Shown here piece by piece: positions 1 to 8,340 of a stretch of DNA of 64,000 bases (the stretch's first letter is position 1; each line of letters opens with the position of its first letter). Source of the DNA: Dyadobacter sp. CY326. Lineage in GTDB: Bacteria > Bacteroidota > Bacteroidia > Cytophagales > Spirosomataceae. The translations under genes were made by a program, and so were the position numbers. The notes beneath the pieces are model-generated. The model did no database searches and was not told where the DNA came from. It saw nothing but the letters and a program-made list of their open reading frames with translations. The stretch covers positions 682,001-746,000 of the forward strand of contig NZ_JAJUXI010000002.1 of the NCBI RefSeq assembly GCF_021390515.1, read 5' to 3'.

Positions 1-816
1 CTGCTCTATGCTGTTGATTTGTAAAAACCCAAGTTCCCTGACCGGTCCCAAACCGACAAGATTTTTTACGTTTGGAACATCGTAAACGACTAAACCATAT
101 AGCTTCTTTACATACTCCAAACCCTCCAGCGAGGATAAGGCCGGAGTATTTGAAATTTGGATATTATACAGCGATGTCAGTGACGCCGGCAATTCACCTA
201 TACTGCTAAAATTCTTACAATCGCGAACTTGTAAGGAGGCGATATAAACAAGATTGGAAGATAGCCCCGACAGACTTTGAAGCTTGGTATGATCTGAAAT
301 ATTAAAGCTACTAACAGAGTCTAACAGCGGCGCAAAGCCTGTCAGATCTAAAAGCGAGGTATTATCGACTGTAAATCCAATCAGCGAATCCAGACTGTTC
401 AATCCGGCAAGACTGGTCATGGGAAGTGACCTCGAAATCTGAATGTAGTAGGCTTTCCGAAGACTATGTAAGCCCGTCAAACTTAATAGTCCGTTGTTAC
501 CGATCGATACCCTTTGACCTACTACTTTCAGCGAGTCAAGACCTTTTAAACTTGTCAGGGAATTATTATTAAAAATTGACAACCCACCACTTATCTGTTT
601 AATAACAATCAGACTGTCAAGGTTTATAATAGGGTCATGCGGCGTATAAATGCTATTGATCTCTAGATTTCCTAGTACATGAGTACAACCGCTCTTTTTA
701 AAGTTGTTAACGCTGGTCTGTGAAGTCAGCATAATCCCGTCAACACCGCATGTTTGGGCTTGCAGAGATATATGTAATAGCAAGAAAGCTAATGCGACAA
801 GTATAGCTCTTTTCAT
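1..816 (-). CDS. Secreted leucine-rich-repeat / receptor-L-like protein, 3' part cut by window edge
   Basis: The frame is open from an ATG at 816 down to base 1, giving 272 residues without a stop, so the C-terminus lies outside the window. The first 21 or so residues form a signal peptide (MKRAILVALAF, ending in LQAQ). The rest is built of irregular repeats of the SLxGLDSL type alternating with short hydrophobic strands, as in bacterial leucine-rich or receptor-L-domain surface proteins. The role cannot be told from the sequence; surface binding or adhesion is an inference. It lies 28 bp downstream of the lipoprotein gene on the same strand and may be co-transcribed with it. Confidence 0.7.
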   Translation of the reverse strand, partial: MKRAILVALAFLLLHISLQAQTCGVDGIMLTSQTSVNNFKKSGCTHVLGNLEINSIYTPHDPIINLDSLIVIKQISGGLSIFNNNSLTSLKGLDSLKVVGQRVSIGNNGLLSLTGLHSLRKAYYIQISRSLPMTSLAGLNSLDSLIGFTVDNTSLLDLTGFAPLLDSVSSFNISDHTKLQSLSGLSSNLVYIASLQVRDCKNFSSIGELPASLTSLYNIQISNTPALSSLEGLEYVKKLYGLVVYDVPNVKNLVGLGPVRELGFLQINSIEQ

Positions 817-844
817 CAAATTGAAAGATTTAGTGTGACTGGAA

Positions 845-1465
845 TTATATTATAAGCATAGATTGCGCATTGCGAAGAACCTCCGAAGTAACCAGATTTT
901 GAACTACGGTAAATTGATTCGCCGAATATGGCAAATACTGGGGATTCCCTTCGAAGTAGAAACCATGTTCAAATGTGAAGGTCTCCCCAAGAGCAATATT
1001 AATAGTGCGCTTGACAAGGGAATTATCAGAAGGCGTGATAGGGTCGTAAGTGTTTTCATAAAAATCCCTGTACAAATTTCTGGCTATATATTCATTTGAA
1101 TTAGGAAATTGTGCGTTAGCCACGCGTTTTACTGTAACCTTGGTTCGCCAACTTGCAAAAAAATAACTTCCAAGGTTTCGTACTTGGAATGTAAATGCTG
1201 AATTAGTAGGAAGCGTAACAGTCGAATCAGTGGGAGTGGCTGTGTCCACAACCTCATCCGTATTCTGACGAAGAATTTCTAATCTTACAATTTGAAACTC
1301 GCATGGAAACGCTCTCGCTCCACCACGAACTCGTTCACAGGCGTTTACGGGAAATGTCGGCCCCGGCCAGCCAACGGCTACCTCGTGATCCTGACACGAA
1401 AAAGCCATTCCGAAGAATATTATTATAAAATAAGATAACAACTTGATCATGAAGAGATTTTTCAT
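845..1465 (-). CDS. Putative lipoprotein of unknown function
   Basis: 206 residues. I do not recognise the family. The N-terminus (MKNLFMIKLL followed by a hydrophobic stretch) ends in AFSC at about residue 24, which resembles a lipobox, so export to the envelope as a lipoprotein is likely. The mature part is rich in beta-type, aromatic segments and has two further Cys near residues 43 and 55. It lies just upstream of the leucine-rich protein on the same strand, so the two may be a surface-protein pair. The start at 1465 is chosen because it begins the signal sequence. Confidence 0.6.
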   Translation of the reverse strand: MKNLFMIKLLSYFIIIFFGMAFSCQDHEVAVGWPGPTFPVNACERVRGGARAFPCEFQIVRLEILRQNTDEVVDTATPTDSTVTLPTNSAFTFQVRNLGSYFFASWRTKVTVKRVANAQFPNSNEYIARNLYRDFYENTYDPITPSDNSLVKRTINIALGETFTFEHGFYFEGNPQYLPYSANQFTVVQNLVTSEVLRNAQSMLII

Positions 1466-1754
1466 AAATTTTAGATAAACTGGTGGAGTGTTCTGATACT
1501 GATAATCATCACAGAATGTAACCCGGATTTGTAGCTGACTTGATTTAGCAGGAGGCCGCCAAGGGATTAATACTTCGATTTAAAGATTTGAGTACACAGG
1601 CAACACATTAAAATTGTCGCCGTATAACTTATTGTTCAAAAAATATAAACTTCTTGCTAAACATATACAATAATAACCAAATGGTTACAATAAATGCCTA
1701 CACTAAGTGACTAATTTTTAATCGGTTAGCAAGGATTATTTATCGGTTCAGTTC
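1466..1754. other. AT-rich intergenic stretch
   Basis: A 289-bp gap upstream of the minus-strand lipoprotein gene and downstream of the kinase-like gene. I see no gene or RNA in it. The only structured element is a short perfect inverted repeat, TAACCA-AA-TGGTTA, at 1674-1687, a possible operator. Confidence 0.4.
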
Positions 1755-2813
1755 CTACGCATTCACCTGCCGAATCACATTCTTAATATTCAACTCAATA
1801 ATATCCGTCATGCTTTCGCAGCGGTGATATTGGTTGTCCGAATAATGTTTGAAAAGCCCTTCGCGGAGCTGGTGAATGTTGTCTATCGTTGAAATATTGT
1901 CTTTAATGGAAACGTCGCGGAGTTCTTTCAGGCGATATCGCTCGCTTCGTGCCTGATACATGATGGACGATTGCTCTTCCTGCTGATATTGAAGGACCGT
2001 TTTGTCGGTCAAATATTCCATTGCGAGCTCGACGTAGGGCCGGTTTTCCTTAAAAAACTGCGGCATATAGACTTTAATGTTGCCTTCATAAAACTGCTGG
2101 TCAAAGTCAATGGCGCGCAAACGGAACTGAAAGTCGTCGAAATCCGGGGTGATTTGCATGACGAAATTATAGGCCCGCATGTCGCCCAAGAGCGTGATCA
2201 TGCAGCGTTCGTTAAATTTTACAAATTCTTTGGCGATACGGATGGGGTTGTAATCGGGCTCGCGCAGACGTGTTTTTGCAAATTCATCACCGGGAATTCC
2301 GGCAATGTGCTCTTCGATCAGACTATCGCCATCAACCAGATAATTGACTTGGTTAGGAGAAAAAATTTCTTCCAATTCCAACCCATAAATCCTGGACGCA
2401 TCAGCCCTTTTCACATAAAAATAATCGTAAATGTCATTGAGCCGATTTACAATTTTGATCCTGAACGGGTTTGAATTGCCGAATTTGCAATAGTCAATGC
2501 GGTCAATGTATTTGTGTTCGACAATGCGCAGATTACCAGAGGCTTTCAGCATTGCATAGGCCTTTTTCAAACCGCTGTGCAGCCTGTCAATTTCATGCGG
2601 CGGATACAGCGGACTTTCCCAAAGCGTATCCTTGCCATTCTTGTCCATCACGGGAAAAGACTCGTAAAAATTAAGCAGATCGTGATAACCCACCGGCAGC
2701 TTGGAATCCCGCTGGTAAAGACGCAAATATTTCCGCAGCTCCGCGCTGACAGGATAAATCGGTTTCTTCTTTAATATTTTAACATCACCTTGTTCCATAA
2801 AGGAAGTTAGCAT
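1755..2813 (-). CDS. Uncharacterised protein with kinase-like catalytic motifs
   Basis: 352 residues, no signal peptide or membrane segment, so probably cytoplasmic. I do not recognise the family by name. Around residues 210-240 it carries GDMRAYNFV followed about 20 residues later by AIDFDQ. This matches the layout of the catalytic loop (Asp then Asn) and metal-binding Asp of protein-kinase-like folds such as HipA, aminoglycoside or lipid kinases. No glycine-rich loop is obvious near the N-terminus, so an atypical kinase or a pseudokinase are both possible. It is monocistronic as far as can be seen. An alternative start is Met6 (MEQGDV) at 2798. Confidence 0.5.
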   Translation of the reverse strand: MLTSFMEQGDVKILKKKPIYPVSAELRKYLRLYQRDSKLPVGYHDLLNFYESFPVMDKNGKDTLWESPLYPPHEIDRLHSGLKKAYAMLKASGNLRIVEHKYIDRIDYCKFGNSNPFRIKIVNRLNDIYDYFYVKRADASRIYGLELEEIFSPNQVNYLVDGDSLIEEHIAGIPGDEFAKTRLREPDYNPIRIAKEFVKFNERCMITLLGDMRAYNFVMQITPDFDDFQFRLRAIDFDQQFYEGNIKVYMPQFFKENRPYVELAMEYLTDKTVLQYQQEEQSSIMYQARSERYRLKELRDVSIKDNISTIDNIHQLREGLFKHYSDNQYHRCESMTDIIELNIKNVIRQVNA

Positions 2814-2875
2814 TTATTAATGAAAAAGGAGAAGCACATTGCCGCGCTTCTCCTCTTCCTCGCTGAATTTTAAAT

Positions 2876-4066
2876 TCAATTCATGATCATATTGTGCGGA
2901 TCGATAACAAATTTTTTGGCTGCGCCTTTGTCAAAATCCCTGTATCCTCTCGGAGCATCCTGTAAACTGATGACTTCCACATTCACCGCTTTCGCGATCT
3001 TGATCTTGTCATATAAAATCGCGTTCATGAGCGCTCGGTGATATTTCATAACCGGGCACTGACCGGTGTAAAAAGAATGTGACTTTGCCCAGCCCAACCC
3101 GATGCGAATGCTCAAACTGCCTTCCTGCGCCGCCTTATCCTTGGCTCCGGGATCGCCCGTAACGTAAAGTCCTGGAATTCCAATCGCGCCGCCTGCGCGG
3201 GTCACAGCCATTGCGGTGTTCAAAACGGTTGCCGGCAACTCGATTCCGGCATTGGAGCCGTGGCCGCGTGCCTCAAAACCTACACAATCGACAAAGCAAT
3301 CCACTTCCGGAACGCCAATGATGGCTGCAATGGCTTGTTCCAATGGTGTGTCCTGCGTTAAGTCAATGATTTCACAACCAAAGCTTTTCGCCTGATCTAA
3401 TCGTTCCTGGATCATATCACCTACGATAACGACCGCTGCTCCCAGCAAATGACAAGAAGCCGCGCAAGCCAGTCCAACAGGTCCCGCACCAGCCACATAA
3501 ACGATTGAACCAGGCCCCACGCCTGCCATAACGGCTCCGTGATAACCTGTCGGAAAAATATCGGAAAGCAATGTAAGATCCTTAATATAAGCCATTCCCT
3601 GATCTTTGTCAGGAAATTTCAGCAAGTTAAAATCGGCATAAGGCACCATGACATATTCAGCCTGACCGCCTACCCAGCCGCCCATGTCCACATAACCATA
3701 CGCGGCACCGGGACGCGCTGGGTTCACGTTCAGGCAAATTCCGGTCTGCCCTACCTTACAATTGCGGCACCTTCCGCAGGCAATGTTGAACGGCACCGAA
3801 ACCAGGTCACCCACTTTAATATATTCCACGTCCCGCCCGGCTTCAATTACGAGCCCGGTTATTTCATGTCCCAAAACCAGCCCCGCCGGCGCAGTTGTCC
3901 GGCCGCGCACCATGTGCTGATCACTTCCGCAAATGTTAGTTGATACAATTTTCAAAATAACACCGTGTTCACATTTCCTGTCGCCCAACGCCAGTTTGGG
4001 ATACTCAATTTCTTGAATTTCAACCTCGCCGGGTTTGATGTAGGCAACTCCATGATTTTGACACAT
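2876..4066 (-). CDS. fdhA: Glutathione-independent formaldehyde dehydrogenase (zinc, NAD)
   Basis: 396 residues of the zinc-dependent medium-chain dehydrogenase family, close in layout to Pseudomonas putida formaldehyde dehydrogenase, which oxidises formaldehyde to formate with tightly bound NAD. Catalytic zinc ligands Cys46, His67 and Asp169 and structural zinc ligands Cys97, Cys100, Cys103 and Cys111 fall at the same numbers as in that enzyme. The nucleotide-binding motif (VAGAGPVGLA) is near residue 190. It is transcribed away from the mobA-fdhD-molybdoenzyme operon across a 127-bp gap, which supports a joint formaldehyde-to-formate-to-CO2 route. Dismutation of other aldehydes is also possible in this family. 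Confidence 0.9.
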   Translation of the reverse strand: MCQNHGVAYIKPGEVEIQEIEYPKLALGDRKCEHGVILKIVSTNICGSDQHMVRGRTTAPAGLVLGHEITGLVIEAGRDVEYIKVGDLVSVPFNIACGRCRNCKVGQTGICLNVNPARPGAAYGYVDMGGWVGGQAEYVMVPYADFNLLKFPDKDQGMAYIKDLTLLSDIFPTGYHGAVMAGVGPGSIVYVAGAGPVGLACAASCHLLGAAVVIVGDMIQERLDQAKSFGCEIIDLTQDTPLEQAIAAIIGVPEVDCFVDCVGFEARGHGSNAGIELPATVLNTAMAVTRAGGAIGIPGLYVTGDPGAKDKAAQEGSLSIRIGLGWAKSHSFYTGQCPVMKYHRALMNAILYDKIKIAKAVNVEVISLQDAPRGYRDFDKGAAKKFVIDPHNMIMN

Positions 4067-4193
4067 AAGGATGTTGGTTAAGTTTAGAAATCATCGGTTT
4101 TGCAATATTATTTATGGGATAATTTCAAATTTAACAAAATTCATCATTTAATGGACAAATGCTTAAATTACATGTTCTATAATTTAATAAGGC

Positions 4194-4784
4194 ATGGCAA
4201 CGATTGGTCTGGTGGTGTGTGGTGGGAAAAGTATCCGAATGGGCACTGACAAAAGCCAGCTGCAATATTTCGGAATCCCGCAGGCGGAACATGTTTATAA
4301 TCTCTTAATGCCGTTCTGCGAAAAAGTTTTTATCTCCTGCAACAAATCACAATCAGAGATTTTAAACAAACAGAAAATCCTGACTGATTTGCCTCATTAT
4401 GAGAACATTGGCCCAATGGCATCCTTGCTGACAGCCTTCGATCAGCATCCTGGAAATGACTTTTTGCTCATTGGTTGTGATTATCCTTTTCTTACCTCAC
4501 AAGATATTCTTAATTTTTTTTCAAAAACTAAAAGAGATTCGCTTGCCGCTGCTTTTTACAATGATGCCGGGAAGTATGAGCCCATGTTGGCCTGGTATGC
4601 GAAGGAAACGGCGCCATTGCTTTTGAAACGATTTGAAGAGAAACATTACAGTCTTCAATATTTTCTGCAAGAAATAAAGGCGGAAAAATATATTCCTGAA
4701 TCGAAAGAAGTCATGATCAGCGTAGATACGCGAGAGGATTTTGAAAGGGTGAAGGCCCTAATCAATGTTGATAACACCAAATAA
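4194..4784 (+). CDS. mobA: Molybdenum cofactor guanylyltransferase (MobA-like)
   Basis: 196 residues. MobA transfers GMP from GTP to molybdopterin, giving the guanine dinucleotide cofactor used by formate dehydrogenase-type enzymes. The nucleotide-binding loop GGKSIRMGTDK lies at residues 10-20, the NIGPMASL segment at 71-78 and the metal-binding Asp96 in GCDYPFL, all as in MobA/MocA-like enzymes. It is the first gene of an operon with fdhD and a molybdoenzyme, so a role in preparing that enzyme's cofactor is well supported. CTP-specific MocA activity cannot be fully excluded from sequence alone. Confidence 0.88.
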   Translation: MATIGLVVCGGKSIRMGTDKSQLQYFGIPQAEHVYNLLMPFCEKVFISCNKSQSEILNKQKILTDLPHYENIGPMASLLTAFDQHPGNDFLLIGCDYPFLTSQDILNFFSKTKRDSLAAAFYNDAGKYEPMLAWYAKETAPLLLKRFEEKHYSLQYFLQEIKAEKYIPESKEVMISVDTREDFERVKALINVDNTK

Positions 4785-5619
4785 GATGGAAGTGAGTTCA
4801 ATAGCGCATCAGCGCATCAAAGTGATTACGCAGCACAACGACCTTGACGCTGAGGATGATCTGGCGGTCGAAGAACCGCTGGAAATGCAGCTTGGTTATT
4901 ATGAGTCGGGAAAGTTGGTTAAAAAAAGCATTTCCGTAACCATGCGGACGCCGGGCAATGATGGTGAACTGGCTGTCGGATTTCTTTTTACAGAAGGAAT
5001 TATCAGTGATGGCGCTCAGGTTAAGGCTGTTGCGAATCATGTTTTGGATGAAAATAAAGTGTTGGTGACCTTATCCGAAGATTTTCAACCCAAGCTCCAA
5101 TCATTGGAAAGGAATTTTTACACCACTTCCAGCTGCGGAGTTTGCGGAAAAGCGAGCATTGATGCGATCAAAACGGTTTCTGCGTATCAAAATAATTCCG
5201 ACGAAATGCTTCTTAACAAGCAAGTTTTCTTTGCATTAAGGGATCAGCTCAATCGTCAGCAACGCATTTTTGAAAGCACCGGCGGACTGCATGCATCGGC
5301 ACTTTTTGATCTGGACGGAAAGTTTATAATGCTGCGGGAAGACGTTGGCAGGCACAATGCATTGGACAAATTAATTGGCAATGCATTACTAAACAACCAG
5401 TTGCCGCTGGCAAACCATATTCTGCTGCTAAGCGGCAGGGCAAGCTTTGAGCTGATTCAAAAAGCCGCGATGGCCGGGATAAAAGTTGTGGCCGCGATTG
5501 GCGCTCCGTCAAGCCTCGCAGTTGCATTGGCCGAAGAAAGTGGCATTACGCTGATCGGCTTTTTGAAAAACGAAAAATTTAATATTTACTCCGGCTTCGA
5601 ACGGATCTCAACAACATGA
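4765..5619 (+). CDS. fdhD: Formate dehydrogenase accessory sulfurtransferase FdhD
   Basis: 284 residues from ATG 4765, which overlaps the mobA end by 20 bp. An in-frame ATG at 4786, one base after the mobA stop, gives 277 residues and is equally plausible. FdhD moves sulfur from IscS to the molybdenum cofactor and is needed for formate dehydrogenase activity. The catalytic CGVC motif is at Cys124/Cys127, and the conserved REDVGRHNALDK block near residue 195 is present. Its place between mobA and a YdeP/FdhF-type gene strongly supports the call. Confidence 0.93.
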   Translation: MLITPNKMEVSSIAHQRIKVITQHNDLDAEDDLAVEEPLEMQLGYYESGKLVKKSISVTMRTPGNDGELAVGFLFTEGIISDGAQVKAVANHVLDENKVLVTLSEDFQPKLQSLERNFYTTSSCGVCGKASIDAIKTVSAYQNNSDEMLLNKQVFFALRDQLNRQQRIFESTGGLHASALFDLDGKFIMLREDVGRHNALDKLIGNALLNNQLPLANHILLLSGRASFELIQKAAMAGIKVVAAIGAPSSLAVALAEESGITLIGFLKNEKFNIYSGFERISTT

Positions 5620-5981
5620 AAATACGCATTCAACGCAACTCCGTGCGATTTCGGCTTAGTAAAACGGATATTGCACAATTGAGCAAAACAGGTTTTTTGA
5701 AGGAAGAGACCATATTTATGAATGCGCGCTTTGGTTATGCAATCAGTCGGTCAACCACTGATAATGAGCTTTCTGCGACTTTCGAAGATGGGACAATCGT
5801 GCTGATCATGCCCGAACATTTGATCAACGGATGGGCGGAAAATGATGTCGTGGGTTTCAAAGCCAACATGCAGGTTAATGATGCGGAACCGCTGCATTTG
5901 CTGGTGGAAAAAGACTTTAAATGCCTCGACAATGTTGCTGAGGATCAATCGGATAATTACGAAAATCCAAAAACCTGCTAA
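5616..5981 (+). CDS. Small unknown protein of the molybdoenzyme operon
   Basis: 121 residues, no signal peptide or membrane segment. I do not recognise a characterised family. Its ATG overlaps the fdhD stop by 4 bp (ATGA) and the molybdoenzyme starts 2 bp after its own stop, so the genes are tightly coupled in translation. The protein looks like a small beta-rich domain (residues 1-85) with an acidic, probably flexible tail holding one Cys (KCLD) and a second as the last residue. A chaperone, small subunit or electron-transfer helper for the molybdoenzyme is an inference from position only. Confidence 0.75.
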   Translation: MKIRIQRNSVRFRLSKTDIAQLSKTGFLKEETIFMNARFGYAISRSTTDNELSATFEDGTIVLIMPEHLINGWAENDVVGFKANMQVNDAEPLHLLVEKDFKCLDNVAEDQSDNYENPKTC

Positions 5982-5983
5982 TC

Positions 5984-8302
5984 ATGCCAAATGACGAACA
6001 TATCATTCCGGGTGCGGAAAATCCCGACAAGCTGACGGGCCTGAAACAGAAGGAGATCAAGAAAGTTGCGGCGGGAATTCCGGCCGTTGTTTCCAGTTTT
6101 CAAAAGACCATTGGCGAAGCAGGTTTGCAACGTGGCATGAAAGCGCTTTTTAATCTGAACAAAAAAGGCGGTTTTGATTGTCCAAGCTGCGCCTGGCCCG
6201 ACCCGGACGATGAGCGCTCGGGCATAGCAGAATATTGCGAAAATGGTGCCCGGGCGGTTGCCGAGGAAGCAACGATGAAGAAACTGGACGCAAAATTCTT
6301 TGCAGACAATGCAGTTGCCGACCTGGCAAAGATTTCGGATTACGAAATTGGCGGAAAAGGAAGAATCGCGGCGCCGATGTTTCTGCCCGCCGGTGCTAAG
6401 TTTTACCAACCAATTTCCTGGAAGGCGGCCTTTGAAAAAATCGGGCTGGAACTCAACCGACTGGCTTCACCGGATGAAGCAATATTTTACACATCGGGCC
6501 GGACGAGCAATGAGGCGGCTTTTTTATATCAGCTTTTTGTGCGCGAATATGGCACCAACAACCTGCCCGATTGCAGCAACATGTGCCATGAAAGCAGTGG
6601 CATTGCATTGGGCGAGTCGCTTGGGATAGGCAAAGGTTCGGTGACATTGAATGACTTTTATGAGGCGGAAGTAATTATGATTTTGGGCCAGAATCCCGGC
6701 ACAAACCACCCGCGGATGATGACCGCATTGCAGAAAGCGAAAGCAAACGGCGCGACGATTATATCAATTAACCCGTTGCCTGAAACGGGTTTGATGGGCT
6801 TTAATAATCCGCAAAGTGTGAAGGGAATATTGGGCGTCCAACCCTCACTTACGGACATTTTTTTACAGGTTAAGATCAATGGTGACCTGGCTTTGCTCAA
6901 AGCCATCGAAATTTTGTTACTGAAAGAGGAAGAAAGCAATCCCGGCGTGGTTTTCGACCGCAATTTCATTGCCAACAACACCGAGGGTTACAATGATTTT
7001 GTTGCGCACATTAAAACGCAGAACGCGGAGGAACTTGCTAAACTCAGCGGAGTCAGCCTCGCACAAATTCAGCAAGTTGTGCGAGTTTTGGCCGAAAAAA
7101 ATAAGATTATTGCGTGCTGGGCAATGGGCTTGACCCAGCATAAAAATGCCGTGGACACGATTAAGGAGGTTGTTAATGTCCTTTTGCTGAAAGGCAGCAT
7201 TGGAAAACCGGGCGCGGGAACTTGCCCCGTTCGCGGCCACAGCAATGTGCAAGGCGACAGGACCATGGGGATTTTCGAAAAACCCACGCCTCAATTCCTA
7301 AGCTCACTCGAACGCAATTTCCATTTTACAACGCCGAAACAACACGGTTTCGACGTGGTGGAATCAATTAAGGCAATGCACGAAGGCACGGCAAAAGTGT
7401 TTTTCGCAATGGGTGGAAATTTCCTTTCAGCCACGCCGGACACACAGTTTACGGCTGCCGCATTGAGCAATTGCCGATTAACCGTGCACGTTTCGACCAA
7501 ACTGAACCGGAGCCATCTGGTGACCGGAGCCGAAGCGCTCATTCTGCCATGTTTGGGGAGAAGCGATATGGACATGCAGGATGGCGAAAACCGGTTTGTT
7601 TCCTGTGAAAATTCAATGGGCGTGATCCAGATGTCGAAGGGCGTTTTGCCTCCGGTTTCGGATCAGTTGCTGAGTGAGCCTGCGATTGTTTGCGGTCTGG
7701 CAAAAGCGGTTTTGGGAAGAAAAACACAGATCAACTGGGACCTTTACGCAGCAGATTATAACGTGATCCGCGCCGACATTGAACGCACCATTCCGGGTTT
7801 TGAAAATTATAATGAGCGTGTGCAGGTTCCGGGAGGTTTTTATTTGCCCAATTGTAACCGGGACGGAAATTTTGACACCAAAACACATAAGGCACATTTC
7901 AACATTGGCGCCCTGCACGATCCCGAGCTTGCTCCCGACGAGCTGATGATGATGACCATTCGCAGCCACGACCAGTTCAACACGACGATTTATGGCCTGA
8001 ACGACCGTTACAGAGGCATTTTCAATGAACGCCGCATCATTATGATGAATGAAAGCGACATGGAGAGCCGAGGTCTGAAAAGTGGTGATCTGGTGGATTT
8101 GCATAATGATTTTGGCGGCACGGAGCGGATTGCGCACAAGTTTATGGTCGTCCCCTACTCCATTCCGCAAGGCTGCACGGCAACTTATTTCCCTGAAACC
8201 AATGTGCTCGTACCCATTAACAGCGTGGCGGACAAAAGCAACACACCCACATCCAAGCTCGTTAAATTAAGGGTCCGAAAACACATGCAGTCAGTCCGTT
8301 AG
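5984..8302 (+). CDS. FdhF/YdeP family molybdopterin oxidoreductase
   Basis: 772 residues of the formate dehydrogenase alpha / YdeP branch of the DMSO reductase superfamily. An N-terminal Cys cluster (Cys66, Cys69, Cys85) may hold an iron-sulfur centre. Cys201 in NMCHESSG sits where formate dehydrogenases bind molybdenum through Cys or Sec, and it is an ordinary TGC codon. The C-terminal beta-barrel that binds the dinucleotide (about 655-765) is present. There is no Tat signal, so it is cytoplasmic. No iron-sulfur beta or cytochrome gamma subunit is encoded next to it, so its electron acceptor is unknown. E. coli YdeP is linked to acid resistance; here fdhA, mobA and fdhD point to formate oxidation, but substrate remains inferred. 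Confidence 0.85.
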   Translation: MPNDEHIIPGAENPDKLTGLKQKEIKKVAAGIPAVVSSFQKTIGEAGLQRGMKALFNLNKKGGFDCPSCAWPDPDDERSGIAEYCENGARAVAEEATMKKLDAKFFADNAVADLAKISDYEIGGKGRIAAPMFLPAGAKFYQPISWKAAFEKIGLELNRLASPDEAIFYTSGRTSNEAAFLYQLFVREYGTNNLPDCSNMCHESSGIALGESLGIGKGSVTLNDFYEAEVIMILGQNPGTNHPRMMTALQKAKANGATIISINPLPETGLMGFNNPQSVKGILGVQPSLTDIFLQVKINGDLALLKAIEILLLKEEESNPGVVFDRNFIANNTEGYNDFVAHIKTQNAEELAKLSGVSLAQIQQVVRVLAEKNKIIACWAMGLTQHKNAVDTIKEVVNVLLLKGSIGKPGAGTCPVRGHSNVQGDRTMGIFEKPTPQFLSSLERNFHFTTPKQHGFDVVESIKAMHEGTAKVFFAMGGNFLSATPDTQFTAAALSNCRLTVHVSTKLNRSHLVTGAEALILPCLGRSDMDMQDGENRFVSCENSMGVIQMSKGVLPPVSDQLLSEPAIVCGLAKAVLGRKTQINWDLYAADYNVIRADIERTIPGFENYNERVQVPGGFYLPNCNRDGNFDTKTHKAHFNIGALHDPELAPDELMMMTIRSHDQFNTTIYGLNDRYRGIFNERRIIMMNESDMESRGLKSGDLVDLHNDFGGTERIAHKFMVVPYSIPQGCTATYFPETNVLVPINSVADKSNTPTSKLVKLRVRKHMQSVR

Positions 8303-8340
8303 CAATTTCCGCATTCCCGAACATTTAAATTCCTAACCCT

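Noticed and set aside
863-1099. Plus-strand open frame opposite the lipoprotein gene
   Set aside because: No recognisable protein features; it is antisense to a gene with a proper signal sequence.
6584-6588. Possible selenocysteine at the molybdenum ligand of the formate dehydrogenase-like enzyme
   Set aside because: The codon at residue 201 is TGC, an ordinary Cys, and no in-frame TGA or SECIS-like hairpin is present.
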